A stretch of 64,000 nt of DNA from Aminobacter sp. AP02 (GCF_003148805.1 NZ_QGGX01000011.1:62001-126000); one strand, 5' to 3'. Numbered from the stretch's first letter, positions 30,564-38,652 are shown. Notes: a model not told the origin generated them from the sequence alone. Numbers and translations are program-made.

Positions 30564-30815
30564 TCACTCGGCGTCGAGTGGTTCGGTGCCAACCGGATTG
30601 CCGTCACGGGTCAGGCGGATCTTTTCGACCTTGTCTTCAGCTGCCTTCAACAGGCGGTCGCAATGGGCCTTAAGTGCCTCGCCGCGCTCATAGATCTTGA
30701 TCGACTGGTCGAGCGGCACGTCACCGCGCTCGAGATCGTCGACGATCTTCTCCAGTGCGGCCAGCGCCTGCTCGAAGCTCATCGCCTTGATTTCGTCATT
30801 GGGCTCAGCGGCCAT
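30564..30815 (-). CDS. xseB: Exodeoxyribonuclease VII small subunit
   Basis: 83-residue small subunit of exonuclease VII, which degrades single-stranded DNA to acid-soluble oligonucleotides together with XseA. Family marks are [20 protein letters not shown] and [19 protein letters not shown]. It begins at ATG 30815, three bases after the stop of the histone-deacetylase-like gene, so the two are cotranscribed. The large subunit gene xseA is not in the window. The length is normal for the family. Confidence 0.95.
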   Translation of the reverse strand: MAAEPNDEIKAMSFEQALAALEKIVDDLERGDVPLDQSIKIYERGEALKAHCDRLLKAAEDKVEKIRLTRDGNPVGTEPLDAE

Positions 30816-30818
30816 GGT

Positions 30819-31745
30819 TCATCCTTTCATCAGGCGTGTGACGTGGGCGGCGACCGAAAAGGCCAACCCGTGAAGATCGTAGCCGCCTTCCAGCAGGCTG
30901 ATAAGGCGATTGCCACAATGGTGTGCAGCACTATCCATCAATTGACCCGTCGCCCAGTCGAAATCGTCTTCCGTCAGATTGATCTCGGCGAGCGGGTCGC
31001 GATGATGCGCGTCGAAGCCGGCCGAAATGATGATGAGGTCGGGCGCAAATCGGTCGAGTGCCGGCAAAACGCGCGAGCGCATCGCCTCGCGGAAATGCTC
31101 GCTGCCGGTATTGGGGGCGAGCGGGGCGTTGACGATATTGCCCGCGCCGGTCTCGCTTTTGGCGCCGGTACCGGGAAACAGCGGCATCTGGTGGGTGGAG
31201 CAATAGAGCACCGACTTATCGTCCCAGAAAATGTCCTGGGTGCCGTTGCCGTGATGCACGTCCCAATCGACGATCGCCACCCGTTCGGCGCCGTGCTTGC
31301 GCTGGGCATAGCGCGCGGCGATCGCTGCATTGTTGAACAGGCAAAAGCCCATCGCCGCGGTCTTTTCGGCATGATGGCCCGGTGGACGCGAGGCAACGAA
31401 GACATTGCTGATCTTGCCTGAGAAGACATCGTCGACGGCGGCGTTGGCAGCGCCGATCGCGGTGACCGCCGCCTGCCAGCTTTTCGGGCTCAGCATCGTG
31501 TCGCCGTCGATGGTGGCCAAACCCTCCCTGGGCACTTGCCGGCGAACATTTTCGACAAATTTTTCGGGGTGAACGTAGAGAATCGTCTGCTCGTCGCCTT
31601 CTGGCGCTTCGGCGCGATCGAGCATTTCGAAAGGCTCGTCGTTGAGCGCGCGCTCGATGGCGCGCAGCCTGTCGGGCCGCTCGGGATGCCCGGGCGTCGT
31701 CAGATGCTCCAGATAGATGGGATGGGAATAGAGCCGCGTGGTCAT
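30819..31745 (-). CDS. Histone-deacetylase-like amidohydrolase (class II, AcuC/HdaH type)
   Basis: 309-residue zinc hydrolase related to histone deacetylases and acetylpolyamine amidohydrolases. The catalytic pieces are all present: the tandem His in ASRPPGHHAEKTAAMG, the zinc Asp/His in AIVDWDVHHGNGTQDIF, the Asp in ISAGFDAHHRDPL, and the LEGGYDL end motif. The substrate may be acetyl-lysine, an acetylpolyamine or another amide. ATG 31745 (MTTRLYSHPIYLEH) is preferred over one 48 bases upstream because homologues begin this way and GGTGGG precedes it. Linkage to xseB is conserved in Rhizobiales as far as I recall. Confidence 0.93.
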   Translation of the reverse strand: MTTRLYSHPIYLEHLTTPGHPERPDRLRAIERALNDEPFEMLDRAEAPEGDEQTILYVHPEKFVENVRRQVPREGLATIDGDTMLSPKSWQAAVTAIGAANAAVDDVFSGKISNVFVASRPPGHHAEKTAAMGFCLFNNAAIAARYAQRKHGAERVAIVDWDVHHGNGTQDIFWDDKSVLYCSTHQMPLFPGTGAKSETGAGNIVNAPLAPNTGSEHFREAMRSRVLPALDRFAPDLIIISAGFDAHHRDPLAEINLTEDDFDWATGQLMDSAAHHCGNRLISLLEGGYDLHGLAFSVAAHVTRLMKG

Positions 31746-31899
31746 CACCCACCTTATCAGCAATGGCGAACCAGACCACGCAGTACCTGCCAAACCCTGG
31801 GGAAAACGGCAGCCGCGTCACTACCGAGGCGTAAGTCCGCTTCGACAGGGACGCTTTGAAGGCCGCAGCACTCGACATGTTTGCCGCAGGCGGAAAAGA

Positions 31900-32511
31900 T
31901 CAACTGGCGCGCTTGCCGTCCACAAGTAGCCCTTCCATGAGCCCGCGGAAAGCCTTCACTGCCTTCTTCGACGTGGCGCCGGGGTCATCGGAATTGGCGA
32001 TCCACTGGGCGGCATAAAGCGAGGCGCCGCTGATCAGCCGCGCCATGGCCTCAGGGTCGATGTCGCGTATGACGCCCTCCTCCTTCAGCGCGGCAAGGTT
32101 CCTCGTTATGGCCGAAATACAGGCGTTGGCGTTAGGCCATTGCGCCGGATCGCCGAGGACCGCCGGTCCGTCGCGGAGGACGATGCGTTGGATCTCCGGC
32201 TCCAGCGCCATTTCAACGTAGCCGATGTTTTCGTCTAGGAAGCCCTGCCAGCGAGTCTTGGCCTTGGCCGAGATCGCGTCGAGGCGCGACGACATCTCTT
32301 GGTCGATCTGGGCGAGTACCGACTCGAACAGTCCCTTCTTGTCACCAAAGTGATGGTACAGCGCACCGCGCGTGAGCCCTGCCTCGGCAGTGAAATCGTC
32401 CATCGAGGCGTTGGTATAGCCCACCGTCGCGAATGCCTTGCGACCGGCCGCAATCAGCTTGGCACGCGTTTCGGCAATCATCTCGCTACGGGTTTTGTGC
32501 GCGGTCTTCAT
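31900..32511 (-). CDS. TetR family transcriptional regulator
   Basis: 203-residue repressor. The N-terminal helix-turn-helix domain reads TRAKLIAAGRKAFATVGY, then SMDDFTAEAGLTRGALYHHF (about residues 37-56), then GDKKGLFESV, the standard TetR signature. The C-terminal ligand-binding half is not recognisable beyond the fold. It is divergent from two MFS transporter genes, and the 154-base gap carries four palindromes that are the obvious operators. The expected circuit is repression of itself and of the exporters, relieved by a substrate of the pumps. Start is ATG 32511. Confidence 0.94.
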   Translation of the reverse strand: MKTAHKTRSEMIAETRAKLIAAGRKAFATVGYTNASMDDFTAEAGLTRGALYHHFGDKKGLFESVLAQIDQEMSSRLDAISAKAKTRWQGFLDENIGYVEMALEPEIQRIVLRDGPAVLGDPAQWPNANACISAITRNLAALKEEGVIRDIDPEAMARLISGASLYAAQWIANSDDPGATSKKAVKAFRGLMEGLLVDGKRAS

Positions 32512-32573
32512 CGTTCATTCCCTACCGCGCCGTCCTCACATACGACACGTATCTTTTTTTACATACGACACGT

Positions 32574-32602
32574 ATGGTAATTGACATACGTAGCGTATGC
32601 AA
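32574..32602 (-). promoter_or_regulatory. Predicted promoter of the TetR gene
   Basis: On the minus strand TTGCAT (32602-32597) and TACCAT (32579-32574) are spaced by 17 bases. Operator 3 fills the spacer and operator 2 overlaps the -10 box, so a bound repressor would block it. Four of six bases fit at the -10. Confidence 0.4.
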
Positions 32603-32609
32603 TTATTTA
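32581..32609 (+). promoter_or_regulatory. Predicted promoter of the MFS pair
   Basis: A perfect -35 TTGACA (32581-32586) is followed after 17 bases by TATTTA (32604-32609), a weak -10. Operator 3 sits in the spacer. The start codon of the first transporter lies 57 bases downstream, with operator 4 in the leader. Confidence 0.4.
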
Positions 32610-32665
32610 CTTCGCATACGCCACGTATGTAAGTGGCGCACCCTCAAGTTTCCAGGAGTGCTCCA

Positions 32666-33886
32666 ATGCACAATCCTTATGGTGACATATTCAGAGTTCC
32701 CGGGACCAAAGGCTTCGCAGCGGCGGCCTTCGTCGCGCGCTTGCCGATCGCCATGGCTCCCATCGGCATCGTCGCCATGCTGTCGCAGACGCACGGCCAA
32801 TACTGGCTCGCCGGCGCGGTCGCGGCCACCTTCGCCCTGACCAATGCCTTTGCCGCCCCTCAGATCTCGCGCTGGATCGACCGACACGGCCAGACTGCCG
32901 TGGCAGTGCCCACCACGGTCATCTCCGTCATCGCCTTCGCCATGTTGCTCATTGCGACCCGCTATGCCTGGCCCAGCTGGACGCTGTTCGTCTCGGCTTT
33001 CCTGGCGGCGGCCATGCCAAGCATCCCCGCAATGGTGCGGGCGCGCTGGACCGAAATCTTCCGCGACCGTCCGGAACTCAATACCGCCTTCGCCTTTGAA
33101 TCGGTCGCCGACGAAATGGTCTACATTGCCGGTGCCTCGCTTTCGGTCGGCCTGAGCGTCGCGTTCTTCCCGGAAGCCGGAATGCTGGCGAGCACGCTAT
33201 TCCTGGCGCTGGGCATGGCAGCTTTCATCCTGCAACGGTCGAGCGAACCCAAGGTCAGGACGCCGGGCCTTGCAGGCGCCGGCTCGGCGATCATGTTGCG
33301 GCCTGTCCAGATCATAACGCTGGCCCTCGTCTTCGTGGGCTTCATCTTCGCCACAGCAGAGGTGGGCGCCGTAGCGATCACCAAGGAACTCGGCCAGCCG
33401 ACCGCCGCCAGTCTCGTCATTGGCGTCTACGCCGCCGGTTCCCTCGTCGTCGGCCTGATTGTGGGTGCATTGAACCTGCGAGCACCGAAGCAACGCCTGC
33501 TCGCCATCGCGATCGCCATAGCGGCACTGACCACACTGCCGTTGCTGGTCGCCAACACTGTGCCCTTGCTCGCGCTCGCCATCTTCTTCAGCGGGGTGGC
33601 GATCTCGCCCACCTTCATCATGGCCTTCGGCCTCATCGAGCGACGCGTGCCCGAAGCCATGCTGACCGAGGGCATCACCTGGGTGATGGCCGGCATCGGC
33701 ATCGGCATGGCACTGGGCGCATTCGTGGCTGGTTGGGTCGTTGACAATTTTGGCGCACAAAACGGCTTCTGGGTGTCCGTGGCCGCAGGCACGATCTCCT
33801 TCGTTATCGTCCTGCTGGGTCAGAAGGCGCTTGCCGGCGAGCAGGAAAGCGAATTACTGCAAGCTACTCCGCAAGCAGCGGAATGA
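32666..33886 (+). CDS. MFS transporter, probable drug/small-molecule exporter (first of a tandem pair)
   Basis: 406-residue inner-membrane permease with about twelve hydrophobic segments. FAAPQISRWIDRHGQTAV after helix 2 is the loop 2-3 region of MFS antiporters (D-R-x-G core). The start is ATG 32666 (MHNPYGDIF), seven bases after CCAGGAGTG. The TetR control region directly upstream argues for an exporter of a toxic compound, but no substrate can be named. The next gene is a close paralogue (shared MLS-TH-YWLAGAVAATFA and GIGIGMALG stretches), so the pair arose by tandem duplication. The protein style resembles actinobacterial MFS exporters. Confidence 0.9.
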   Translation: MHNPYGDIFRVPGTKGFAAAAFVARLPIAMAPIGIVAMLSQTHGQYWLAGAVAATFALTNAFAAPQISRWIDRHGQTAVAVPTTVISVIAFAMLLIATRYAWPSWTLFVSAFLAAAMPSIPAMVRARWTEIFRDRPELNTAFAFESVADEMVYIAGASLSVGLSVAFFPEAGMLASTLFLALGMAAFILQRSSEPKVRTPGLAGAGSAIMLRPVQIITLALVFVGFIFATAEVGAVAITKELGQPTAASLVIGVYAAGSLVVGLIVGALNLRAPKQRLLAIAIAIAALTTLPLLVANTVPLLALAIFFSGVAISPTFIMAFGLIERRVPEAMLTEGITWVMAGIGIGMALGAFVAGWVVDNFGAQNGFWVSVAAGTISFVIVLLGQKALAGEQESELLQATPQAAE

Positions 33887-33918
33887 CACCCGCAAGATTA
33901 CAGCAAGCGCTCCCGCTG

Positions 33919-33942
33919 CGAGCCGCCGCTTCAGGCGGCTCG
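33919..33942 (+). other. Hairpin between the two MFS genes
   Basis: CGAGCCGCC (33919-33927) pairs with GGCGGCTCG (33934-33942) around a six-base loop, 33 bases after the first MFS stop and 44 before the second start. There is no T run, so it may lower expression of the second gene or protect the first mRNA rather than end transcription. Confidence 0.5.
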
Positions 33943-33985
33943 ACTGCCTTCGAAATCTCAGTTACTTCTGTCCCCGGTGACATCA

Positions 33986-35194
33986 ATGCGTAATCCATAC
34001 ATCGAAATCTTCACCGCGCCAGGCGCCAAGGCCTTTTCGTCTGCCGGCTTCATAGCGCGCCTGCCGCTGGCCATGATCACGCTCGGCATCGTCACGATGC
34101 TGTCGGAGACGCATGGAGAGTACTGGCTCGCCGGCGCGGTTGCGGCGACCTTCGCTTTTGCCAACGCGCTCATTGCACCCCAGGTATCGCGGCTCGTCGA
34201 CCGCTACGGGCAGCGCCGCATTCTCATCCCCGGCACCATTGTCGCCGTCTCCGCCTTGAGCGGGCTGATGCTAGCCACGCACTACTCGGCACCCAACTGG
34301 ACGCTGTTCGTGTTTGCCGTGCTGGCCGGCACCATGCCCAGCATGAGCGCATTCGTTCGTGCGCGCTGGACCGAGATTTATCGCGGCTCCTCGAAGCTGC
34401 ACACCGCCTTCGCATTCGAATCGGTCGTCGACGAAGTCATCTTCATGACAGGCCCGATCGTCGCCATTGGCCTCAGCGTCGGCGTTTTCCCTGAAGCAGG
34501 ACCACTTGTCGCCACCATGCTGCTCGCCTTCGGCAACTTGCTGTTTGCAGCACAACGCTCGACGGAGCCTCCCATTCACGCCCAGGACATCAGCGGCGGA
34601 AGTTCTGTGATTCGTCTCGGCTCGATGCAGATCCTGGTACTGACGCTGGTTGCCATCGGTGCGATCTTCGGTACCGCCGAAGTGACGGCCGTTGCCTTCG
34701 CCGAAGCCCAGGGCGACAAGGCTGCCGCGGGCTTTGCGCTGTCGGCCTACGCCGCAGGCTCGCTCATCGCCGGGCTTGCCTTCGGTGCGCTCAAACTGAA
34801 GATTCCGCTGCCGAGGCAACTGCTGCTGGCTATCACGCTCGCCGCACTCACCACCTTGCCCTTGCTGATGGTCGCAAACATCCCGACGCTCGCCGTGGTC
34901 CTGTTCGTTGCCGGCGTCGCCGTCTCGCCGACCATCATCATCTCGATGGCATTGGTGGAGCAGTTGGTTCCTTCGTCAAAGCTCACCGAAGGCATGACCT
35001 GGGCGATCACCGGCATCGGCATCGGCATGGCGCTGGGATCGTCGGCGTCGGGGTGGGTCATCGACGAGTTCGGCGCCACCAGCGGCTTTTTCATTTCGAT
35101 GCTTGCCGGTCTGATGGCCTTGCTCACCACTCTGCTGGGCCAGGGCAATCTTCTGCGGTCGGCACGCGGCTTGGCTGCGGTCCCCGCCGAATGA
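33986..35194 (+). CDS. MFS transporter, second of a tandem pair
   Basis: 402-residue permease, paralogue of the preceding gene along its whole length: MRNPYIEIFTAPGAKAF against MHNPYGDIFRVPGTKGF, RLPLAMITLGIVTMLSETHG, IAPQVSRLVDRYGQRR and TWAITGIGIGMALGS in the same places. I start at ATG 33986 by matching its paralogue; GGTGA is five bases upstream, and a GTG at 33977 is the alternative. About half of the residues look identical by eye. It probably shares the TetR-controlled promoter 1.4 kb upstream. Two similar pumps may form a heteromer or differ in substrate. Confidence 0.9.
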   Translation: MRNPYIEIFTAPGAKAFSSAGFIARLPLAMITLGIVTMLSETHGEYWLAGAVAATFAFANALIAPQVSRLVDRYGQRRILIPGTIVAVSALSGLMLATHYSAPNWTLFVFAVLAGTMPSMSAFVRARWTEIYRGSSKLHTAFAFESVVDEVIFMTGPIVAIGLSVGVFPEAGPLVATMLLAFGNLLFAAQRSTEPPIHAQDISGGSSVIRLGSMQILVLTLVAIGAIFGTAEVTAVAFAEAQGDKAAAGFALSAYAAGSLIAGLAFGALKLKIPLPRQLLLAITLAALTTLPLLMVANIPTLAVVLFVAGVAVSPTIIISMALVEQLVPSSKLTEGMTWAITGIGIGMALGSSASGWVIDEFGATSGFFISMLAGLMALLTTLLGQGNLLRSARGLAAVPAE

Positions 35195-35200
35195 CAAAAC

Positions 35201-35228
35201 AGCGCGGCTCGCTACGGCGGGCCGCGCT
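35201..35228. terminator. Hairpin between convergent MFS and membrane-protein genes
   Basis: AGCGCGGC (35201-35208) pairs with GCCGCGCT (35221-35228) around a 12-base loop in the 36-base gap between two convergent stop codons. CTCTTCA follows on the plus strand. Probably a shared transcription stop, although the T-run is poor. Confidence 0.5.
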
Positions 35229-35230
35229 CT

Positions 35231-36214
35231 TCACGCATTCTTGGGCGCACCGTCCCAGCGTGAAGCCTCGCCCGAGCCGAACGCCTTTTCCTTCAGCTCG
35301 CTGAATTTGGACGACGCCTCCTCCAGCGTGCGGTCCCATTCGGGATTGGGCACCTGGCCGTCGATGACCTTGAAATAGACCTGCATCAGCGAAGCGACCG
35401 CAAAGGGTTCGATCAGCGCCGATTTGAACGCCCAGGCAAAGACGACCGCGAGCACAAAGCCCCAGCCGCCAAGTTCGCCGGGCATGAAGTACAGGATGGC
35501 TCCGGCGGGTGCGAGCATGAACAGGAAGACCGCCAAGGTCACGCCCCAGGCGACCAGCGACAGCCACATCGCATTCCGGATCATGGTCTTGCCGTTCTGG
35601 GCGTAAAGCACGATGCCCTGTCGCGCGCTCTGCCAGGGCGAGGTGCTGCCGATGCGGATATTGTAGCCCAGGACGATCTCGTCGACATAGGTCAGCGACA
35701 TGCGGATCACGGTGTTGATGAACCGGACCAGCCCGCCGAGGCCCGGGATTGGCAGGAAAGCGGCAATGCCACCGACCAGTGTGGTGATGGTGCGGATCAC
35801 TCCCTTCACCAGTTGATCAAGCACGAACAGGACGCTGGCCTCACTGAAGCGCGCCGTGACGACATCGCGGGCATAAGAGAGTTGATCCTGACCGTCGGGG
35901 ACATCGCGCCCGTCGATCAGATGGACCATGACGGCGATATGGCCGGCCTTGACGATGTAGAGAATGTATTCGCGGATGCAGAAGACCGCGATCGAAACCA
36001 CGCCGAAGCCGGCGATGCCGCCCCATAGCGCAAACGACATCGCGCTTTCAGGATCTGCTGCGGCATGTCCTAACCCATAGCCGAAGCCGGCGCCTGCCCC
36101 CGTCGCCACGATATAGGCGAGCGTGATGCCGAAATAGACGGCCATGCGCAGCACGATGAACGGCCAGGTGCGCGCCATGATCGCCAGGCTTTGGCCTATG
36201 CTGAAATCCCACAT
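35231..36214 (-). CDS. Multi-pass membrane protein of unknown function
   Basis: 327-residue protein with roughly six hydrophobic segments, for example LRMAVYFGITLAYIVATGAG, IAGFGVVSIAVFCIREYIL, VRTITTLVGGIAAFLP (approximate), LVAWGVTLAVFLFMLAPAG and WGFVLAVVFAWAFKSAL. The C-terminal 50 residues are charged and probably cytoplasmic (EWDRTLEEASSKFSELKEKA). I do not recognise a named family; similar proteins are annotated as hypothetical in Rhizobiales. Start is ATG 36214 (MWDFSIGQSLAIMART). It converges on the MFS pair and is separated from ribB by 80 bases, with no clear operon partner. Confidence 0.8.
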   Translation of the reverse strand: MWDFSIGQSLAIMARTWPFIVLRMAVYFGITLAYIVATGAGAGFGYGLGHAAADPESAMSFALWGGIAGFGVVSIAVFCIREYILYIVKAGHIAVMVHLIDGRDVPDGQDQLSYARDVVTARFSEASVLFVLDQLVKGVIRTITTLVGGIAAFLPIPGLGGLVRFINTVIRMSLTYVDEIVLGYNIRIGSTSPWQSARQGIVLYAQNGKTMIRNAMWLSLVAWGVTLAVFLFMLAPAGAILYFMPGELGGWGFVLAVVFAWAFKSALIEPFAVASLMQVYFKVIDGQVPNPEWDRTLEEASSKFSELKEKAFGSGEASRWDGAPKNA

Positions 36215-36294
36215 CCCGACTCTCCCCCAAGAGCGGCCATGAGAATGCGCTGCGGCTCGCGGAAGTCAATCACCCCCCGCCGAGCCAATGGAGA

Positions 36295-37392
36295 TCAGCG
36301 GATTTCGGTCTTGGCAATGCGGATGCCGAAGCCCTCGAGGCCGACATAATGGCGCTCGCGCGAAGCAATCAGGTTGATCGAGGAGATGCCGAGATCCTTG
36401 AGGATCTGGGCGCCCAGGCCGATCTGCCGCCATTCGTCCTCGCGGTGGCGCGCTTCTTCATGGTCCTCACGCTCCGCTGCCGGGCGGTTGCGGCCGAGAT
36501 TGGAAACGCCGACCGAACCTTCACGCAGGTAGACGATGACGCCACGGTTGCATTCGCCAAAGCCCTTCATGATATCGCCAAGGCGATTGCTGGTGCCGAA
36601 CACGTCAGTCACCACGTCCTCGGTGTGCAGGCGCACCGGCACTTCCTCGCCGTCGCGGATGTCGCCGAAGACGATGGCGAGATGGTGCATCACATCCCAG
36701 GGCAGCGTGTAGGTGATGGCCTTCGCCTTGCCTGCCGGGGTTTCGATGTCGAAGGCGCTGACGCGTTCGATCAGCGTTTCCTGGCGCTGGCGGTAGGCGA
36801 TGAGATCGGCGACCGACACCTGCTTGAGGCCGTTCTTCTCCGCAAAGGCGGCAACCTGCGGGCCGCGCATCACCGTGCCGTCGTCGTTCACCAGTTCCGA
36901 GATGACGCCGACCGGCGGCAGGCCAGCGAGCTTGCACAGGTCGACGGCGGCTTCGGTATGCCCCGAACGCATCAGGACGCCACCCTCGCGCGCGATCAGC
37001 GGGAAGATGTGGCCGGGGCGGACGAAGTCCGAGCCGCCGACATTGCCATTGGCGAGATTGCGCACGGTCAGCGTACGGTCCTCGGCCGAGATGCCGGTCG
37101 TGGTGCCATGCTTGAAGTCGACAGAGACGGTGAACGCCGTCGTATGCGCTGAATCATTGTCGGCGACCATCGGCGCAAGGTTCAGACGCCTTGCGTCCTC
37201 CTTCAGCATCGGCGTGCAGACGATGCCGGAGGTGTGCCGCACGATGAAAGCCATCTTCTCGGCCGTGCAGTGAACGGCGGCAACGATCAGGTCGCCCTCG
37301 TTCTCGCGCCCGTCGTCGTCCATCACGACCACGATCTCCCCGCGCTCGAAGGCTCTCAGCGCTTCGACGACTTTCTTTTGATCGTAGGCCAT
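36295..37392 (-). CDS. ribB: 3,4-dihydroxy-2-butanone 4-phosphate synthase with a degenerate GTP cyclohydrolase II domain
   Basis: 365-residue protein in RibBA layout. Residues 1-200 are a complete RibB domain: the acidic loop DDDGRENEGDLIVAA (about 25-39), the HTS and GHTEAAVDLCKLAG motifs, converting ribulose 5-phosphate to the riboflavin precursor. The second half is homologous to GTP cyclohydrolase II (PVRLHTEDVVTDVFGTSNRLG) but where active enzymes have HSECLTGD...LRCDCG the three zinc cysteines are gone, and the GRGIGL loop is replaced by EGSVGVSNLG. I therefore call only RibB activity. A separate ribA elsewhere would be needed. ATG 37392; the aroC gene lies upstream on the same strand. 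Confidence 0.93.
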   Translation of the reverse strand: MAYDQKKVVEALRAFERGEIVVVMDDDGRENEGDLIVAAVHCTAEKMAFIVRHTSGIVCTPMLKEDARRLNLAPMVADNDSAHTTAFTVSVDFKHGTTTGISAEDRTLTVRNLANGNVGGSDFVRPGHIFPLIAREGGVLMRSGHTEAAVDLCKLAGLPPVGVISELVNDDGTVMRGPQVAAFAEKNGLKQVSVADLIAYRQRQETLIERVSAFDIETPAGKAKAITYTLPWDVMHHLAIVFGDIRDGEEVPVRLHTEDVVTDVFGTSNRLGDIMKGFGECNRGVIVYLREGSVGVSNLGRNRPAAEREDHEEARHREDEWRQIGLGAQILKDLGISSINLIASRERHYVGLEGFGIRIAKTEIR

Positions 37393-37442
37393 GGCGGGGT
37401 CACTCGGTGCGTTTGTTTGTTCTGGAGCAGATTAGGGCATGT

Positions 37443-37503
37443 GGGCAGTAAGGCAGTAGGTTTTTTTGCATGTAGGGCAAATTGCCCTACGCCCTTACTG
37501 CCC
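37443..37503. repeat. Nested palindromes between aroC and ribB
   Basis: Outer arms GGGCAGTAAGG (37443-37453) and CCTTACTGCCC (37493-37503) enclose a 19-base palindrome GTAGGGCAAATTGCCCTAC (37472-37490) and a run of seven T (37461-37467). On the aroC strand the inner hairpin is followed by ATGC and then seven A, so it is not a normal terminator for that strand; on the plus strand the T run precedes it. It occupies most of the 117 bases between the aroC stop and the ribB start. Function unknown. Confidence 0.7.
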
Positions 37504-37509
37504 TACTCC

Positions 37510-38610
37510 TTAGATTCTTCCCGTTTGTCCGCGATGGCGGAGATAGTGGTCGGCAATCGCGCAGGCAACCATTGCCTCGCCGATCGGCACGGCGCGGATG
37601 CCAACGCACGGATCATGCCGGCCCTTGGTCATCACATCGACGTCCTTGCCGTCCTTGTCGATGGACTTGCGCGGCGTCAGGATCGACGAAGTCGGCTTGA
37701 CGGCGAAACGCGCGATCACAGCCTGTCCTGTCGAGATGCCGCCCAATATACCGCCGGCATGATTGGACAGGAAGTGCGGCACCCCGTCATTGCCCATGCG
37801 CATCTCGTCGGCGTTTTCTTCGCCGGTGATCCGCGCGGCCTCAAAACCGTTGCCGATCTCGACGCCCTTGACGGCGTTGATCGACATCAGGTTGGAGGCG
37901 ATGTCCTGGTCGAGCTTGCCATAGATCGGAGCTCCGAGCCCCGCAGGCACGCCCTCAGCGACGATCTCGATCACCGCGCCAACTGACGAGCCAGACTTGC
38001 GGATGCCGTCGAGATAGTCGGCGAATAGCTGGACTGAACCGGCGTCCGGCGTGAAGAAGGGGTTTTCGGCGCTGCCGATGAAATCCCAGTCCCAGTTGGC
38101 GCGGTCGATCGACTTGACACCCATCGACACGAGGGCACCACGCACGACGAGCCCTGGCACGATCTTGCGTGCGATCGCGCCGGCCGCCACGCGCGCAGCC
38201 GTCTCGCGCGCCGACGAACGTCCGCCGCCGCGATGATCGCGCAGGCCGTATTTGACGTCGTATGTGTAGTCGGCATGACCCGGGCGATACTGCCGGGCGA
38301 TCTCGCCATAGTCCTTGGAACGCTGGTCGACATTTTCGATCAGCATCGAAATCGGCGTGCCGGTGGTCACGAGCGTTTCGCCGTCGTCGTCCACAATGAC
38401 GCCCGACAGCACCTTGACCTCGTCGGGCTCGCGGCGCTGTGTGACGAAACGCGACTGGCCCGGCTTGCGCTTGTCGAGTTCGTCCTGGATATCCTTCAGC
38501 GCGAAGCGGATGCCGGGCGGGCAGCCGTCGACAACACAGCCAAGTGCCGGCCCATGGCTTTCGCCCCAGGTGGTCACGCGAAACAGATGGCCGAAGGTGT
38601 TGTGCGACAT
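37510..38610 (-). CDS. aroC: Chorismate synthase
   Basis: 366-residue FMN-dependent enzyme of the shikimate pathway, converting EPSP to chorismate for aromatic amino acids, folate and ubiquinone (the ubiA substrate stems from chorismate). [20 protein letters not shown] is the classic N-terminus, with [18 protein letters not shown] the first signature; [18 protein letters not shown] and the [17 protein letters not shown] end are also diagnostic. ATG 38610. It is monocistronic-looking or cotranscribed with ribB, which follows 117 bases later on the same strand. Confidence 0.98.
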   Translation of the reverse strand: MSHNTFGHLFRVTTWGESHGPALGCVVDGCPPGIRFALKDIQDELDKRKPGQSRFVTQRREPDEVKVLSGVIVDDDGETLVTTGTPISMLIENVDQRSKDYGEIARQYRPGHADYTYDVKYGLRDHRGGGRSSARETAARVAAGAIARKIVPGLVVRGALVSMGVKSIDRANWDWDFIGSAENPFFTPDAGSVQLFADYLDGIRKSGSSVGAVIEIVAEGVPAGLGAPIYGKLDQDIASNLMSINAVKGVEIGNGFEAARITGEENADEMRMGNDGVPHFLSNHAGGILGGISTGQAVIARFAVKPTSSILTPRKSIDKDGKDVDVMTKGRHDPCVGIRAVPIGEAMVACAIADHYLRHRGQTGRI

Positions 38611-38652
38611 GCAATGGGCCCTTTCCGGCAGGTGCCGGGGTATGGCGGCGTT

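Larger units (their letters stand above)
32539..32629. promoter_or_regulatory. Four palindromic operators between tetR-like and MFS genes
   Basis: Four copies of CATACGnnnCGTATG: 32539-32553 (last base C instead of G), 32562-32576, 32585-32599 and 32615-32629. Centres lie 23, 23 and 30 bases apart, roughly two to three helical turns. The 6-bp arms are perfect in three copies. The array fills the gap between the divergent regulator and transporter genes and covers both predicted promoters, the classic layout for TetR autoregulation. The repeat match is seen directly; binding by this regulator is inferred. Confidence 0.88.

Noticed and set aside
32539-32629. Repeats between tetR and MFS genes as a CRISPR array
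   Set aside because: Units are only 15 bases with 8-15 base spacers and are palindromic; this is an operator array.
37393-37509. FMN riboswitch upstream of ribB
   Set aside because: None of the conserved FMN-aptamer segments are present; the structure is a nested palindrome of other sequence.
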